Below, piece after piece: positions 43,016 to 54,577 of a stretch of 64,000 nucleotides of DNA. Every line of letters begins with the position of its first letter. Positions within the stretch are counted from its first letter, which is position 1. Under the pieces are notes generated by a model, which saw only the letters and a program-made list of their open reading frames with translations, was not told the DNA's origin and did not search any database. The position numbers and the translations under genes were made by a program. The DNA comes from Ruegeria sp. A3M17 (GTDB lineage Bacteria > Pseudomonadota > Alphaproteobacteria > Rhodobacterales > Rhodobacteraceae). The stretch covers positions 1-64,000 of the forward strand of contig NZ_QOCF01000003.1 of assembly GCF_003318255.1 (NCBI RefSeq). Direction: 5' to 3'.

Positions 43016-44560
43016 TTAATGCGATGCGGCCGACTGGGTCGCGGCCTCAGCCGCGGCCAGAGCCATGTCATAGTTCGAAATCAGCGCGGCGGTCGAGTTG
43101 CCGATCACATCGGTCACCAGCGACGGGTAGACGCCCAGCAAGATGGTCATCACGATCAGCGGCGCAAAGATCAGCCGCTCGCGCGAGCTCATATCCGTCA
43201 TCGCCTTGAGGCTTTCCTTGATCAAATCGCCAAAGACCACCCGGCGATACAGCCATAGCGCATAAGCTGCCGAGAAGATTACGCCAGAAGCCGCAACAGC
43301 TGTCACCCAGGTGTTGACCTGGAAGGTGCCCATCAACGTCAGGAATTCGCCGATAAAGCCGCTTGTGCCCGGCAGGCCTACATTCGCCATGGTGAACAAC
43401 ATGAAGACCAGCGCATAGGCTGGCATGCGAATGACCAGACCGCCATAAGCCTCGATGTCGCGAGTATGCATACGGTCATAGATCACGCCAACACACAGGA
43501 AGAGCGCGGCTGAGATAAACCCGTGGCTAAGCATCTGGAAGATCGCGCCGTCAATGCCCTGCTGGTTCGCAGCAAAAATACCCATGGTCACAAAGCCCAT
43601 ATGCGCGACCGAAGAATACGCGATCAGCTTTTTCATGTCTTCCTGCACCAGCGCCACCAGCGAGGTGTAGACAACGGCAATCGCTGACATCCACAACACC
43701 AGATCCGTCATTACCGCCGAGCCCACCGGGAACATCGGCAGGCTGAACCGCAGAAAACCATAGCCGCCCATCTTCAACAGAATCGCCGCCAGAACGACGG
43801 AACCAGCGGTCGGTGCCTGAACGTGGGCGTCCGGCAACCATGTGTGTACCGGCCACATCGGCATCTTCACGGCAAATGAGGCGAAGAATGCAAGGAACAT
43901 CAGTGTCTGCATGCCGCCGACAACATAGATGCCAAGCACGCTGAACCCTTCGGACGAGAAATGATGACTCATCAACGCTTCGATATCCGTTGTACCCGCG
44001 TCCGCATACATCGCGACCATCGCCACCAGCATCAGAACTGATCCAAGGAAGGTATAGAGGAAGAACTTGAAGCTGGCATAAACCCGGTTCGCACCGCCCC
44101 AGATGCCGATGATCAGGAACATCGGGATCAGACCTGCCTCGAAGAACAGGTAGAACAGCACCAGATCCAGCGCCATGAACACGCCCAGCATCAGCGTCTC
44201 CAGAAGCAGGAAGGCGATCATGTATTCCTTGACGCGGTCCGTGACATGCCAGCTGGCCAGAATGGTCAGGGGCATGATGAAGGTGGTCAGTAGGACAAAC
44301 AGAACGCTGATACCGTCCACGCCCATCTTGTATTTCAGACCCATCAGCCATTCGCCTTCTTCCACCATCTGGAAGCCGGTGTTGGACGGATCAAACCCCG
44401 TGTAAATGCCGATCGAGACCAGGAACGTCACCGTGGTAGCCACAAGTGCAACCCATTTGGCATTGCGCTGTGCCGCCACGTCCTCGCCATGCAGGAACAG
44501 GGCCAGAATGCCTGCTGCCACGGCGGGGATGAAGGTGACGATGGAGAGGATATTATCCAT
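43016..44560 (-). CDS. nuoM: NADH-quinone oxidoreductase subunit M
   Basis: A 514-residue proton-pumping membrane subunit, with [20 protein letters not shown] and [16 protein letters not shown]. It overlaps nuoL by one base (TAATG), which couples their translation. Confidence 0.97.
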   Translation of the reverse strand: MDNILSIVTFIPAVAAGILALFLHGEDVAAQRNAKWVALVATTVTFLVSIGIYTGFDPSNTGFQMVEEGEWLMGLKYKMGVDGISVLFVLLTTFIMPLTILASWHVTDRVKEYMIAFLLLETLMLGVFMALDLVLFYLFFEAGLIPMFLIIGIWGGANRVYASFKFFLYTFLGSVLMLVAMVAMYADAGTTDIEALMSHHFSSEGFSVLGIYVVGGMQTLMFLAFFASFAVKMPMWPVHTWLPDAHVQAPTAGSVVLAAILLKMGGYGFLRFSLPMFPVGSAVMTDLVLWMSAIAVVYTSLVALVQEDMKKLIAYSSVAHMGFVTMGIFAANQQGIDGAIFQMLSHGFISAALFLCVGVIYDRMHTRDIEAYGGLVIRMPAYALVFMLFTMANVGLPGTSGFIGEFLTLMGTFQVNTWVTAVAASGVIFSAAYALWLYRRVVFGDLIKESLKAMTDMSSRERLIFAPLIVMTILLGVYPSLVTDVIGNSTAALISNYDMALAAAEAATQSAASH

Positions 44561-46698
44561 TAGTGTGCGCCTCCGCCGATCGAAATCCAGGTGACAAGGG
44601 CAGCGATACCCAGAACCATCCAGAAGGCGTAAGTAAAGATGTAGCCCGTCTGCGCCTTGCCAGCGAGGCGGGTAAAGAAGGGCACAATACCCATCGCCAC
44701 CCCGTTGAGGAAACCGTCAATGGTGTTGCCGTCGCCCCGTTTCCACAGGAACCGGCCGAGCGCGATGGTGGGTTTGACGAAGACCGCATCGTAGATTTCG
44801 TCAAAGTACCACTTGTTCAGAAGGAACAGGTACAAAGGACGCTGGTTCTGCGCCAAACGCGCCGGCAGCGACGTGTTCACGATGTAGAACCAATAGGCCA
44901 CGATAAAGCCCAAAGCCATGGCGACAAAAGGCGAAACCTTGACCCACTTGGGTGCAGCATGCGCATCGTCCAGAACATGGTTGCCCGGCGCGATGTAAAT
45001 AGCGCCCTCGCCCGGCTCACCCGCGAAGACATAATGGTGGTCGTCGCCGTGAGCCGCTTTTTCTTCGTGTCCGGCGTCATCACCATGGCTTTCATCCGCG
45101 TGCGTATCGTCACCTTGGGTCGCATCAGTTGTACCGTGATCACCGGTCTCAGCATGCTCAGACGCCTCAGCCACCGGTATACCGTAGAACTTGCCGACCT
45201 TGTCTGTGTGACCAAAGAAGTTACCATACCAGATCATTCCGGCAAACACAGCGCCCAAGGACAGAACACCCAGCGGCACCAGCATGGTCATCGGACTTTC
45301 ATGCGCGTGCTCATGCGTATGCTTATCGCCACGCTCTTCGCCATAAAAGGTCAGGAAAATCAGACGCCAGCTGTAGAATGACGTGAACGCCGCCGCGATC
45401 ACCAGCATCCAGAAGGCATATCCGGTGCCGCCGGCAAAAGCGCTTTCGATGATGGCATCCTTGGACAGGAACCCGGCGAACCCAATTTGGGTCAGCGGGA
45501 TGCCGACGCCTGTAATCGCCAGGGTGCCGATCATCATCGCCCAGAATGTATAGGGAATCTTCTTCCGCAGGCCGCCGTATTCGGTCATCTCCTGCTCGTG
45601 ATGCATCGCGTGGATCACCGAACCTGCGCCAAGGAACAACAGCGCCTTGAAGAATGCGTGCGTCAGCAAGTGGAACATCGCTGCCGAATACATGCCAACA
45701 CCCGCGGCCACGAACATATAGCCCAACTGAGAACAGGTCGAATAGGCAATGACGCGCTTGATGTCGGTTTGAACCAGGCCAACGGTCGCGGCGAAAAACG
45801 CGGTCGAGGCCCCAAGGAAGGTGATGAACCCAGTGGCACCCGGCGCAAACTCCATCAACGGCGACATCCGGCAGATCAGGAACACACCCGCCGTCACCAT
45901 GGTCGCGGCGTGGATCAGCGCCGACACGGGCGTCGGGCCTTCCATCGCGTCCGGCAACCATGTGTGCAGAATCAACTGCGCCGATTTCCCCATGGCGCCG
46001 ATGAACAGCAGGACGCAGATCACCTCGATTGCGGTCCACTCACCCCACAGGAAGTGCAACTTCTCTTCGGCCAGCGCAGGGGCTGATGCAAAAATGTCCG
46101 AGAAATTGATGCTGTCCGTCAGGAAGAACAACGCGAAGATGCCCAGAGCAAAGCCAAAGTCGCCAATCCGGTTTACGATGAACGCTTTCATCGCGGCTGC
46201 ATTGGCCGTGGGCTTGCGATAATAGAACCCGATCAGCAGGTACGAGGCGACACCCACACCTTCCCAGCCAAAGAACATCTGTACCAGATTGTCCGCTGTC
46301 ACCAGCATCAGCATGGCGAAGGTGAAGAACGACAGATAGGCAAAGAAACGCGGCTTATAGCTCTCGCCCTCACGCCATTGCGGATCGTGATCCATGTAGC
46401 CGAAGGAATAGAGGTGCACGAGCGCCGAAACCGTCGTCACCACGATCAGCATGATCGCGGTCAGCCGGTCCAAACGCACCGCCCAACTTGTCGATAGCGA
46501 ACCGCTCTCGATCCAACGCATGATCTCGATCTGCTGGGTCACACCGTCGAACGAGAAGAATACGATCCAGGACAGCAGACAGGCCAGGAACAGTAGGCCC
46601 GTCGCCGTCCACATGGCGGCCTTCTCGCCAATGAATCGCCAGCCGAACCCGCAGAGCAGCGCGCCCACCAGCGGGGCAAAGAGGATGGTGGTTTCCAT
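44560..46698 (-). CDS. nuoL: NADH-quinone oxidoreductase subunit L
   Basis: A 712-residue proton-pumping subunit with [33 protein letters not shown] and the long lateral helix at the C-terminus. About residues 455-560 form an extramembrane segment rich in His, Asp and Glu ([41 protein letters not shown]) not found in the short-type subunits. It is six bases downstream of nuoK. Confidence 0.97.
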   Translation of the reverse strand: METTILFAPLVGALLCGFGWRFIGEKAAMWTATGLLFLACLLSWIVFFSFDGVTQQIEIMRWIESGSLSTSWAVRLDRLTAIMLIVVTTVSALVHLYSFGYMDHDPQWREGESYKPRFFAYLSFFTFAMLMLVTADNLVQMFFGWEGVGVASYLLIGFYYRKPTANAAAMKAFIVNRIGDFGFALGIFALFFLTDSINFSDIFASAPALAEEKLHFLWGEWTAIEVICVLLFIGAMGKSAQLILHTWLPDAMEGPTPVSALIHAATMVTAGVFLICRMSPLMEFAPGATGFITFLGASTAFFAATVGLVQTDIKRVIAYSTCSQLGYMFVAAGVGMYSAAMFHLLTHAFFKALLFLGAGSVIHAMHHEQEMTEYGGLRKKIPYTFWAMMIGTLAITGVGIPLTQIGFAGFLSKDAIIESAFAGGTGYAFWMLVIAAAFTSFYSWRLIFLTFYGEERGDKHTHEHAHESPMTMLVPLGVLSLGAVFAGMIWYGNFFGHTDKVGKFYGIPVAEASEHAETGDHGTTDATQGDDTHADESHGDDAGHEEKAAHGDDHHYVFAGEPGEGAIYIAPGNHVLDDAHAAPKWVKVSPFVAMALGFIVAYWFYIVNTSLPARLAQNQRPLYLFLLNKWYFDEIYDAVFVKPTIALGRFLWKRGDGNTIDGFLNGVAMGIVPFFTRLAGKAQTGYIFTYAFWMVLGIAALVTWISIGGGAH

Positions 46699-46704
46699 GT
46701 TCTC

Positions 46705-47010
46705 TTACCCCTTCATCATATTGACGTCTTCAACCGCGATGGTGCCACGGTTGCGGAAGAAGCAGACCAGAATGGCCAGCCCGATCGCCGCCTCGGCCGC
46801 CGCAACGGTCAGCACAAACAGCGTGAACACCTGCCCGACCAGATCACCGAGAAAGCTGGAGAACGCCACAAGGTTGATATTCACCGCCAGCAGCATCAGT
46901 TCGATGCTCATCAGTAGGATGATGACGTTCTTGCGGTTCAGGAAGAGACCGAAGATGCCGATGACGAACAGCGTCGCCGCGACCGTAAGATAGTGTTCAA
47001 GTCCGATCAT
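46705..47010 (-). CDS. nuoK: NADH-quinone oxidoreductase subunit K
   Basis: A 101-residue, three-helix membrane subunit. It has [20 protein letters not shown] and the buried-glutamate region [24 protein letters not shown] seven bases before ATG 47010 decides the start. It overlaps the exported accessory protein upstream (stop at 47007) by four bases. Confidence 0.97.
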   Translation of the reverse strand: MIGLEHYLTVAATLFVIGIFGLFLNRKNVIILLMSIELMLLAVNINLVAFSSFLGDLVGQVFTLFVLTVAAAEAAIGLAILVCFFRNRGTIAVEDVNMMKG

Positions 47011-47540
47011 AGCTTCGCTCCTGGCGAGTCGGGGTAGTAGAGTTTGCAGCCGCAAAAGAAGTCTGGGTAGTCACGTGGTCTTGCTCGTCTGTCATCGAAG
47101 GTTACACCCTGCCGAACGCTGTATCCCAAACTTACGATCTCCGAGGATAGCTCTTTTATGCTCGCACCTAAGCTCAAATCTAACGAGCCGTTTGGCTTAA
47201 GGTAGCGCACAACTTTTGTTGAAGATTGGCAGGCAGCCGACTCAGCTTCTCTCCAAAATCCGTTCACCTGCACTTGCTCGCCCGTTTCGCAATCTGAAAC
47301 AACGGCTGTTTCTGCGCCGAAATCGGAAACAACCTGCGAAATTCTACCGGCCCCCAAGTCCTGAGCTGGTTCCCCACCTAGGAAATCATCACGGCCACCC
47401 CCGACAAAAGAGCAGTCTCTCGACATATTTACCTTTTTGTTCCACCACCACGGTTTAAATGCTGGTGAACAAGCAAAACTCTCCGAAGCAGTTAAAGCGA
47501 TCGCGACCAAGGCGGCGATCGAGCATATGCTTACGCGCAT
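47007..47540 (-). CDS. Exported accessory protein between nuoJ and nuoK
   Basis: A 177-residue protein with a signal peptide ([16 protein letters not shown]), then a compact domain with several cysteines ([32 protein letters not shown]), suggesting disulphides in the periplasm. The start ATG 47540 overlaps nuoJ's stop (TGATG), and its own stop overlaps nuoK by four bases. No family recognised. Position implies co-expression with complex I; an assembly role is only an inference. Confidence 0.7.
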   Translation of the reverse strand: MRVSICSIAALVAIALTASESFACSPAFKPWWWNKKVNMSRDCSFVGGGRDDFLGGEPAQDLGAGRISQVVSDFGAETAVVSDCETGEQVQVNGFWREAESAACQSSTKVVRYLKPNGSLDLSLGASIKELSSEIVSLGYSVRQGVTFDDRRARPRDYPDFFCGCKLYYPDSPGAKL

Positions 47541-48142
47541 CACAACCCCTGCCCCGGTTTCACGTCCTTCAACTCCATCGCCTTGGCCGGGTCGCGCATC
47601 ATCTGGCCGACGATGTCCTGACGCTTGATGTCCTTGCGGTGGCGCAGAGTCAGAACAATGGCACCGATCATGGCCACCAGCAGGATCAGACCCGCCAGTT
47701 GGAACAGAAGGAAGTATTGATCGTAAAGAATGATACCCAGTGCTTCGGTGTTGTGGCGGTCCACCGGGATCGGCTGCGCCAGATTGGCCGCTGCACCCTG
47801 CGCGCTGTCCCATGCGCCAAAGGCCATGACAAACTGCATCAGAATGATCAGACCGATCAGCAAGGCCAGCGGCATATAGCGCGCCATCTCGGCCTTCAGT
47901 TCGGCAAAGTCCACGTCCAGCATCATCACCACGAAGAGGAACAGCACCGCCACCGCGCCCACATAGACGATGATCAGCAGCATCGCCACGAACTCGGCCC
48001 CCAGCAGAACGAACAGTCCCGCCGCAGAAAGGAACGACAGGATCAGCCACAGCACCGAGTGCACCGGCTGGCGGCTGATCACCGTGAACAGCCCGCCGGT
48101 GATGGCGCTGATGGCAAACAGGTAGAAGGCAAAGACGGTCAT
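47540..48142 (-). CDS. nuoJ: NADH-quinone oxidoreductase subunit J
   Basis: A 200-residue membrane subunit with five helices ([20 protein letters not shown] is diagnostic). The C-terminal tail ends in DVKPGQGL. It overlaps the carboxymuconolactone-decarboxylase-like gene by four bases. Confidence 0.96.
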   Translation of the reverse strand: MTVFAFYLFAISAITGGLFTVISRQPVHSVLWLILSFLSAAGLFVLLGAEFVAMLLIIVYVGAVAVLFLFVVMMLDVDFAELKAEMARYMPLALLIGLIILMQFVMAFGAWDSAQGAAANLAQPIPVDRHNTEALGIILYDQYFLLFQLAGLILLVAMIGAIVLTLRHRKDIKRQDIVGQMMRDPAKAMELKDVKPGQGL

Positions 48143-48549
48143 TGATCCTCATCCTTGTTGTCGCCCATGGCCTCTTGCGCCAGTTCCAGCGCGCGGGTCA
48201 TGGCCGGGATGCCGGCAAAGACCGACATCTGACCGATCGCTTCCACGATCTCTTGTTTCTTGGCCCCGGCTTCCAGCGCGTGGCGCACAGTCTGGCGCAC
48301 CGCTGCATCCGCTTGCGCACCCTGACAGGTCAGCCCGGCCAACGTCAGCAACAGGCGGGTTTTGGCGTCCAGCCCGTCCTTGTTGACGGTGTTGCCAAAC
48401 ATCATCTCCATGACCTCTTTCGGCATGGTCGGCCACAGCGCCTCGAACCCTTTGGGCGAAAAATTCTCCATCGCCGGGTTCATCGCCTTGGCCATGTCCT
48501 TAGCCTGCTTCATCATCAGTTCGAACGGATTTGTTGGGGTATCAGTCAT
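48139..48549 (-). CDS. Carboxymuconolactone decarboxylase-family protein within nuo
   Basis: A 136-residue AhpD-like helical protein ([40 protein letters not shown]). The CxxC redox pair of AhpD is absent (only one Cys). It starts at ATG 48549; an earlier in-frame codon at 48666 lies in the upstream gene. It overlaps nuoJ and the membrane protein gene by four bases each. Role in complex I unknown. Confidence 0.85.
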   Translation of the reverse strand: MTDTPTNPFELMMKQAKDMAKAMNPAMENFSPKGFEALWPTMPKEVMEMMFGNTVNKDGLDAKTRLLLTLAGLTCQGAQADAAVRQTVRHALEAGAKKQEIVEAIGQMSVFAGIPAMTRALELAQEAMGDNKDEDQ

Positions 48550-48797
48550 TGGGGGCGCAACCAGTATGCTGTCCACGTCGCAAAGACGAGAATGTATAAA
48601 AGGACGTCTAGTCCAGGCTTTTCGTATTTCGACAGCACTAGATCGGCGGCAAAGAACAAAATGCAAGCGAGAACCCCGCCAACAAACGCATCGTAGGGCC
48701 TATCGAAACCCTTGTACCAATTAAGAACAGAGATCAGCGAAAATCCCGCAAGTATTACGAGATAGGATTTTCGCTTGGACAAGAGCACTTTCATCAT
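48546..48797 (-). CDS. Small membrane protein (83 residues) within nuo
   Basis: Three hydrophobic segments ([50 protein letters not shown]). The start ATG 48797 overlaps nuoI's stop (ATGATG). Function unknown. Confidence 0.65.
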   Translation of the reverse strand: MMKVLLSKRKSYLVILAGFSLISVLNWYKGFDRPYDAFVGGVLACILFFAADLVLSKYEKPGLDVLLYILVFATWTAYWLRPQ

Positions 48798-49288
48798 CTG
48801 TACGGCGCGTCCATTTCCAAATTACGGGCGATCTCGGCTTCCCAGCGTTCGCCGTTATCGAGCAGTTTTTCCTTGTCGTAGAACAGCTCTTCGCGGGTTT
48901 CCGTGGCAAATTCGAAATTCGGACCCTCGACGATGGCGTCGACCGGACAGGCCTCTTGGCAGAAGCCGCAATAGATGCATTTCGTCATGTCGATGTCATA
49001 GCGCGTGGTGCGTCGGCTGCCGTCTTCGCGCGGTTCAGCATCAATTGTGATGGCCTGCGCCGGGCAAATCGCTTCACACAGCTTGCAGGCGATGCAGCGT
49101 TCTTCACCGTTCGGATAGCGGCGCAGTGCGTGTTCACCGCGGAAGCGCGGAGACAGCGGCCCCTTTTCGTGCGGGTAGTTGATGGTGGCCTTGGGGGCGA
49201 AGAAATACTTCAGCCCCAGTTTCATGCCGACCCAGAAATCTTGCAACAGGAAGTATTTTGCAGCGCGGGTATAGTCGATCTGGGTCAT
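48794..49288 (-). CDS. nuoI: NADH-quinone oxidoreductase subunit I
   Basis: A 164-residue peripheral-arm subunit carrying two [4Fe-4S] clusters: [15 protein letters not shown] and [15 protein letters not shown]. It is the electron route from NuoG toward NuoB. It is separated from the exported accessory gene upstream by three bases. Confidence 0.97.
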   Translation of the reverse strand: MTQIDYTRAAKYFLLQDFWVGMKLGLKYFFAPKATINYPHEKGPLSPRFRGEHALRRYPNGEERCIACKLCEAICPAQAITIDAEPREDGSRRTTRYDIDMTKCIYCGFCQEACPVDAIVEGPNFEFATETREELFYDKEKLLDNGERWEAEIARNLEMDAPYR

Positions 49289-49291
49289 GGC

Positions 49292-49948
49292 CTAGGACTT
49301 CTCCTCGAATTGAAAACCGAATTGCTCATCGCACTGCCCGACAGTATCTTGCAAAACCTCATACATTTGCGTTTGGGCGTCTTCGGATTGTTGCGGTATT
49401 TCCAAAATGCGACGGCTGGCTTCCCTCCAACGAAAGCACTCTGCTTGGTCCAGTGGCCCAAACGCAAAATCGGAGGAGGAATACGTGGGACCCTGGCCGG
49501 TTTCATCCATAGGCGTCGAAAGCACCATCTCATCAATCAAATCCCGATCTTCCTGAGACAGCCAAAGGCAATGAGCGAGTTTCAGAAGCGACCAGTTTGC
49601 ATTGGCCAATCCTTCTGAGTCGGAATGCCCCTCGCCTATTGTATTCATATATACCGTCAAGTGGGCAACTTGGTCAGCCATCACAATCGCCAAGGCTCCC
49701 ATTTTATTGAAAGCCCGGTGCTGATCTTCAGGAATCTCGGGATCCCACTCAATTTCTGCCTCGGTCAAACGCTTGACCGTTGTTTCAGACGTCTGAAACA
49801 AAACCTCAACCTGCGGAGCGCAATAGAAACGCGCGGTTTCCAAGTAGTTCGGCTCCCATGTGGTTTCATCACCACCGGCGCGCAGGGCAGAAACGCTCAC
49901 TGCCAGAATAGCGCAGGTCGTTAGAGAGTATCTCAAACGTGTGATCAT
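49292..49948 (-). CDS. Exported accessory protein between nuoH and nuoI
   Basis: A 218-residue protein with a Sec-type signal ([20 protein letters not shown]), a mostly helical body with Cys at [18 protein letters not shown] and GQCDEQ, and an acidic tone. ATG 49948 overlaps nuoH's stop (ATGA-type). No family is recognised. It shares the pattern (exported, cysteine-bearing, translationally coupled) with 47007-47540 and 57251-57727. Confidence 0.7.
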   Translation of the reverse strand: MITRLRYSLTTCAILAVSVSALRAGGDETTWEPNYLETARFYCAPQVEVLFQTSETTVKRLTEAEIEWDPEIPEDQHRAFNKMGALAIVMADQVAHLTVYMNTIGEGHSDSEGLANANWSLLKLAHCLWLSQEDRDLIDEMVLSTPMDETGQGPTYSSSDFAFGPLDQAECFRWREASRRILEIPQQSEDAQTQMYEVLQDTVGQCDEQFGFQFEEKS

Positions 49949-50982
49949 CCCCCAACGCTCCAACGGGCAAACGCACCCCAGAACCAGTCGAATTTCGCCG
50001 CAAAGGCCACGAATACCACCCAGGCCAGTGAGAATGGCAGAAATACTTTCCATCCCAGCCGCATCAACTGGTCATAGCGGTAGCGGGGCGTGATTGCCTT
50101 GACCATCGCGAAGAGGAAGAAGAAAAACGCCATCTTGGCGACCATCCAAAGAACGCCATCCGGCAAACCTGGGATCGGTGACAACCAGCCGCCGAAGAAC
50201 AGCAGCGTGGTCAGCGCACACATCAGGAAGATAGCGATGTACTCGCCTGCCATGAACAACAGGAAAGGCGTGGCCGAGTATTCGACCTGATAACCGGCGA
50301 CCAGTTCCGATTCCGCCTCGGGCAAGTCGAACGGCGGCCGGTTGGTTTCTGCCAGCGCCGAGATGAAGAACAGGAAGACCATCGGGAAATGCGGCAACCA
50401 GTACCAGCTGAAGAAACCGAACCGGCCATCCTGCGCTTCGACAATGTGGCCGAAGTTCATGGAACCGGTCGAAATGATCACACCGATGATAATCAGGCCA
50501 ATGGAGACTTCATAGGAAATCATCTGAGCCGCAGAGCGCAATGATCCAAGAAACGGGTACTTTGAGTTCGACGCCCAACCGCCCATAATCACGCCATAAA
50601 CTTCCAGTGAGGACACGGCAAAGACATACAGGATTGCGACGTTGATATCCGACAACACCCAACCATCGTTGAACGGGATCACGGCCCAGGCGATCATCGC
50701 CAATACGAATGAGGTCAGCGGTGCGAGGATGAACACAGTGCGGTCGGCACCGGCCGGTATGACCACCTCTTTCACCACGTACTTCAGGGCGTCAGCCACC
50801 GATTGCAGCAGGCCATAGACGCCAACCACGTTGGGGCCGCGGCGCATTTGGACGGCGGCCCAGATCTTGCGGTCACCGTAAACGAGGAACAACAGCGAAA
50901 TCATCACGAAGGCCACAACAGCAAGCACTTGCGCCAGAATGATGATGGCTATTCCGCCTGGGGTGTTAAAGAAATCAGCCAT
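49945..50982 (-). CDS. nuoH: NADH-quinone oxidoreductase subunit H
   Basis: A 345-residue membrane subunit near the quinone site, with [20 protein letters not shown] and [20 protein letters not shown]. It overlaps the 71-residue frame upstream by eight bases. Confidence 0.97.
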   Translation of the reverse strand: MADFFNTPGGIAIIILAQVLAVVAFVMISLLFLVYGDRKIWAAVQMRRGPNVVGVYGLLQSVADALKYVVKEVVIPAGADRTVFILAPLTSFVLAMIAWAVIPFNDGWVLSDINVAILYVFAVSSLEVYGVIMGGWASNSKYPFLGSLRSAAQMISYEVSIGLIIIGVIISTGSMNFGHIVEAQDGRFGFFSWYWLPHFPMVFLFFISALAETNRPPFDLPEAESELVAGYQVEYSATPFLLFMAGEYIAIFLMCALTTLLFFGGWLSPIPGLPDGVLWMVAKMAFFFFLFAMVKAITPRYRYDQLMRLGWKVFLPFSLAWVVFVAFAAKFDWFWGAFARWSVGG

Positions 50983-51190
50983 TGGTCCTCACACCGTGGG
51001 TATTCAATTTTTGGCGCGCGATGTTCAGGCCAAGGGCCTGCGCATCTTGCGTTTGGGTAGGCGAATAGGTGTAAACAGCATCCACAGCCATCGCGCTACC
51101 TTTTTCATTGCGTTTCATGCGCAATTCCCTGATGCCCGCACCGCAAACGGTGTTGGCTTCCGAAAGCGATATGAAACGAGTCTGGTTCAT
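50975..51190 (-). CDS. Small protein (71 residues) between nuoG and nuoH
   Basis: A basic soluble protein ([20 protein letters not shown], then [20 protein letters not shown]). The ATG overlaps nuoG's stop by four bases, and its end overlaps nuoH by eight. No family is recognised; the double overlap supports translation. Confidence 0.6.
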   Translation of the reverse strand: MNQTRFISLSEANTVCGAGIRELRMKRNEKGSAMAVDAVYTYSPTQTQDAQALGLNIARQKLNTHGVRTNG

Positions 51191-53208
51191 TCTGCCGCAA
51201 TCTTCCCGGTATTCCGTGACTGCGCCTGCGCAGAAAGCTCGGCCATCAACTGCGACGCCCGTGCAATCGGGTTGGTCAGATAGAAATCCTTGATCACATT
51301 GCGGAACGTGGCCTGCCCCAGAGGGCCAGCATCCAACGGCTGGACCTCATTCTCGATCACGTGGTCGATCTGGGCCAGATGCGGGACAGCTTCGATCAAC
51401 GCTGTGCGCAGTTGCGCCAGCGAGTCGAAGGGCAACGTAGCGCCCAGCTCTGCCGAAAGCGCCCGCAAGATGGCCCAATTCTCTTTCGCCTCACCCGGTG
51501 CGAACCCGGCGCGCATCGCCAGTTGCGGGCGGCCTTCGGTGTTCACGAACAAACCGTTTTCCTCGGTATACGCGGCACCAGGAAGGATCACATCGGCACG
51601 GTGCGCGCCACGATCACCATGGCTGCCCTGATAGATCACAAAGGCACCTTCGCCGATTTCAACCTCATCCGCGCCGAGGTTGTAGATCACGTCAGCCGCA
51701 CTAACCGCATCCATGCCGCCTTCGTTGGTGGCGTCCACATCCATCGCCCCCACGCGAGACGCAGCGCTGTGCAGGATCAGCAATCCACTTTCGGTATTGG
51801 CTGCAATCGTTTGCGCGGCGGCCAGCACAGCTGCGCCGTCAGCCTCAAGCAGCGCACCCTGCCCGACGATGACCAGCGAGGCTTTGCCCTTGATTTCATC
51901 ATCGCCGCCCATATCGACGACCTTTTGCAACGCCGCGCGGTCGTCGCCCATATGGTGATACGCGAAGGTCAAATCGACCGCTGGCCCAACCAAGGCCACC
52001 TCGGTCCCATGTGCCCAGGCCTTGCGGATACGCGCGTTCAAAACCGGAGCTTCGTCACGCGGGTTCGTTCCGATCAGCAGAATACGCTCGGCTGTGTCGA
52101 TATCCTCGATCGCTGCCGTCCCGGCATAGGCGCCGCGATTCCCCGCAGGCAGCTTGGCTCCATCGGTTCGGCATTCAACAACACCGCCTTGCCCTTCGAT
52201 CAATTGCTTCAGCGCGAACGCGGCCTCGACCGGAGCGAGATCACCAACGATACCCGCCGGCTTTTCGGCCCCTTTCAGTGCCTCGGCAGCTTTGGTCAGC
52301 GCCTCGGGCCACGAGGCCGCGCGTAGCTTGCCGTTTTCGCGCACGTAAGGTTTGTCCAAACGCTGACGACGCAGGCCATCCCAGACAAAACGGGTCTTAT
52401 CACTGATCCATTCTTCGTTCACGTCGTCATGATTGCGCGGCAGGAAACGCATGACTTCGCGCCCCTTGGTGTCCACGCGGATATTGGACCCCAGCGCATC
52501 CATGACGTCGATGCTCTCGGTCTTGGTCAGCTCCCACGGGCGGGCGGTAAAGGCGTAAGGCTTCGACGTCAGCGCCCCAACCGGGCACAGGTCGATGATA
52601 TTGCCCTGCAAGTTCGAATTCAGCGTCTCGTTCAGATAGGACGTGATCTCGGCATCTTCGCCACGCCCGGTCTGCCCCATCTGCGTGATCCCGGCGACCT
52701 CGGTGGTGAACCGCACGCAGCGGGTGCAGCTGATGCAGCGGGTCATCGCGGTGCCGACCAGCGGCCCCAGATCCAGATCGTCCACGGCACGTTTGGCTTC
52801 CTTAAAGCGCGAACCCGACATGCCATACGCCATCGCCTGATCCTGCAGGTCGCACTCTCCGCCTTGATCACAAATCGGGCAATCCAGCGGGTGGTTGATA
52901 AGCAGGAACTCCATCACCCCTTCACGGGCCTTCTTGACCATGGGCGAGTTTGTCTTGACCTGAGGCGGCTGGCCTTCCGGTCCCGGACGCAGATCACGCA
53001 CCTGCATCGCACACGACGCTGCAGGCTTGGGCGGGCCGCCAACAACTTCGACCAGACACATCCGGCAATTCCCGGCAATCGACAGACGCTCGTGATAGCA
53101 AAAGCGCGGCACCTCGACCCCGGCCTGCTCACAGGCCTGGATCAGCGTCATCGCACCATCGACTTCGATTTCCTGCCCGTCGATATTCACTTTGCGGAGG
53201 TCAGACAT
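51187..53208 (-). CDS. nuoG: NADH-quinone oxidoreductase subunit G
   Basis: A 673-residue iron-sulfur subunit: ferredoxin domain ([20 protein letters not shown]), the C3H motif ([20 protein letters not shown]) and the cluster region ([18 protein letters not shown]). The molybdopterin-enzyme-like rest is shorter than in E. coli (over 900), as in Paracoccus-type enzymes. A four-base gap separates it from the exported protein at 53212. Confidence 0.97.
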   Translation of the reverse strand: MSDLRKVNIDGQEIEVDGAMTLIQACEQAGVEVPRFCYHERLSIAGNCRMCLVEVVGGPPKPAASCAMQVRDLRPGPEGQPPQVKTNSPMVKKAREGVMEFLLINHPLDCPICDQGGECDLQDQAMAYGMSGSRFKEAKRAVDDLDLGPLVGTAMTRCISCTRCVRFTTEVAGITQMGQTGRGEDAEITSYLNETLNSNLQGNIIDLCPVGALTSKPYAFTARPWELTKTESIDVMDALGSNIRVDTKGREVMRFLPRNHDDVNEEWISDKTRFVWDGLRRQRLDKPYVRENGKLRAASWPEALTKAAEALKGAEKPAGIVGDLAPVEAAFALKQLIEGQGGVVECRTDGAKLPAGNRGAYAGTAAIEDIDTAERILLIGTNPRDEAPVLNARIRKAWAHGTEVALVGPAVDLTFAYHHMGDDRAALQKVVDMGGDDEIKGKASLVIVGQGALLEADGAAVLAAAQTIAANTESGLLILHSAASRVGAMDVDATNEGGMDAVSAADVIYNLGADEVEIGEGAFVIYQGSHGDRGAHRADVILPGAAYTEENGLFVNTEGRPQLAMRAGFAPGEAKENWAILRALSAELGATLPFDSLAQLRTALIEAVPHLAQIDHVIENEVQPLDAGPLGQATFRNVIKDFYLTNPIARASQLMAELSAQAQSRNTGKIAAE

Positions 53209-53211
53209 GGT

Positions 53212-53616
53212 CTAGTTCGCCCTCAAATACACGCCAATGGCGCTGTTTCTTTCAATCTCTGCCTGCCCCAACGTGCAGAAAGATTTGGGATTGTCATACG
53301 ACACACCGTTCGCGGTCAAATACGCCTCGCCTTTGGCGCGCATCCGGTCCTTTTCGGCATCCGATTCCACGTAAGCGCGGATTTCGCCGTCCGAATACCC
53401 CAGATTGTTCGCTTTGGACTTGAGCCCCCACATGACGCCAATCGCCTTGAACCTGCGCCCGCTGATCGACGGGCAGTAATCCGAAATCTCGTTTGCGATG
53501 GCGATGTAATAGAGTTCGTCGTCAATTTCTTTGACTTCGCGCAAGGGCGGTTTGGCCTCGACCGCAGCCGGAATAACCAGAACAGACAACACAATAAGCA
53601 GTTTCACACCAGACAT
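53212..53616 (-). CDS. Exported protein between nuoF and nuoG (DUF5333-like)
   Basis: A 134-residue protein with signal sequence (LLIVLSVLVIPAAVEA), helical after it, with a Cys pair (SDYCPSISG and SFCTLGQ). It resembles a small exported family that is conserved in Rhodobacteraceae nuo clusters (DUF5333, from memory). AAAGGA seven bases before ATG 53616 decides the start. Confidence 0.7.
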   Translation of the reverse strand: MSGVKLLIVLSVLVIPAAVEAKPPLREVKEIDDELYYIAIANEISDYCPSISGRRFKAIGVMWGLKSKANNLGYSDGEIRAYVESDAEKDRMRAKGEAYLTANGVSYDNPKSFCTLGQAEIERNSAIGVYLRAN

Positions 53617-53714
53617 GACAAATCCTTTCGTCTTGGACAGGCCAAAACGATCCGGGACTGGCGCGCTATTCAATAACACGCCCTGCGTCACGCCCTGATA
53701 TGCGAAAAAATGCG

Positions 53715-54104
53715 TCATGGTCGCTGGCAGGTTCCTTCAAAGGTCAGTTTATTGTCGGTGATGCGCAGGTTCTGCGGTTCGGTGTCGGGTCCGACTTTCC
53801 AGTTGATTTTAGAAGTCCCAAAGGCGTCGATACAGAATTTGGTTCCTTCATGCCGTCCCGCTTCGCGCGCGCCATCCAAAGACGCGGACGCGCCGTTCAC
53901 CACAACTGTGAATTCGGTCGGGGTGTTCCTTTTGTCGACAGCTTTCGCTTTGGCCCGGAAGGCCTTGCCATCAAAGAGAATTCGGTCACTGGACGACGTG
54001 CCGCAGGCCGAGACAAATACCGCAGCACCCAAGGCGGCGACTAGTGCCCCGCGCCCCATCCTGAAATTTGATCCAGTCAACGAATAAGTACCTTTCTTTA
54101 GCAT
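53715..54104 (-). CDS. Predicted lipoprotein within nuo
   Basis: A 129-residue protein with a lipobox near VFVSACGT and a beta-rich domain (FTVVVNGASASLDGA). ATG 54104 overlaps the MAPEG stop (TGATG); an alternative ATG at 54059 gives a more normal signal length. Unknown role. Confidence 0.6.
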   Translation of the reverse strand: MLKKGTYSLTGSNFRMGRGALVAALGAAVFVSACGTSSSDRILFDGKAFRAKAKAVDKRNTPTEFTVVVNGASASLDGAREAGRHEGTKFCIDAFGTSKINWKVGPDTEPQNLRITDNKLTFEGTCQRP

Positions 54105-54520
54105 CAGAACGCCGCCACCAATGCCATGACGCCCATCACAACCATGCAGGCCCATCCGACAACGTAGGATACAGACCGAATGCCGCTGTGCGGTTGTCCA
54201 ATACCACGCATGTGAATAACCAGCATGACAATGCGCGCAATCAGAGCCACCGATGCCAAAAGGTTCACCCAGAACGGGTTTACCCCAAGCAGCATGGCCG
54301 CGACCGTGACCGCGACATAGGCTGGCAGTGTCTCGGTCCCGTTCAGATAAGCCCGGTTCAGGCGATACGCCTTGTCGGAATAGTCCTGTTCCGGCGTTGC
54401 TCCGGGGGCCAAGCCCTTGCCCTGTTTGGCCAGCGCTGAAAACGGCGCAAGCGCCAGAATGATCAACGTAAAGACCACGAGGGATGCGATTGCATGTGAA
54501 TACTCAGCAAAAGTTTCCAT
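54104..54520 (-). CDS. MAPEG-family membrane protein
   Basis: A 138-residue protein with four membrane helices (AIASLVVFTLIILALAPFSA; LPAYVAVTVAAMLLGV; NLLASVALIARIVMLVIH; VVGWACMVVMGVMALVAAF) and the MAPEG-type FN/RAYLNGTE region (RAYLNGTETLPAYV). It is 57 bases from nuoF. Typical relatives bind glutathione or lipids; the role here is unknown. Confidence 0.8.
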   Translation of the reverse strand: METFAEYSHAIASLVVFTLIILALAPFSALAKQGKGLAPGATPEQDYSDKAYRLNRAYLNGTETLPAYVAVTVAAMLLGVNPFWVNLLASVALIARIVMLVIHMRGIGQPHSGIRSVSYVVGWACMVVMGVMALVAAF

Positions 54521-54577
54521 AGTTCAACTCCTTGATCTCAACGTGGTTTGGGTTTGATCCGATATCCCGCAACTTGA

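Noticed and set aside
52429-53676. Plus-strand frame opposite nuoG
   Set aside because: Shadow of nuoG, which has its cluster motifs on the minus strand.
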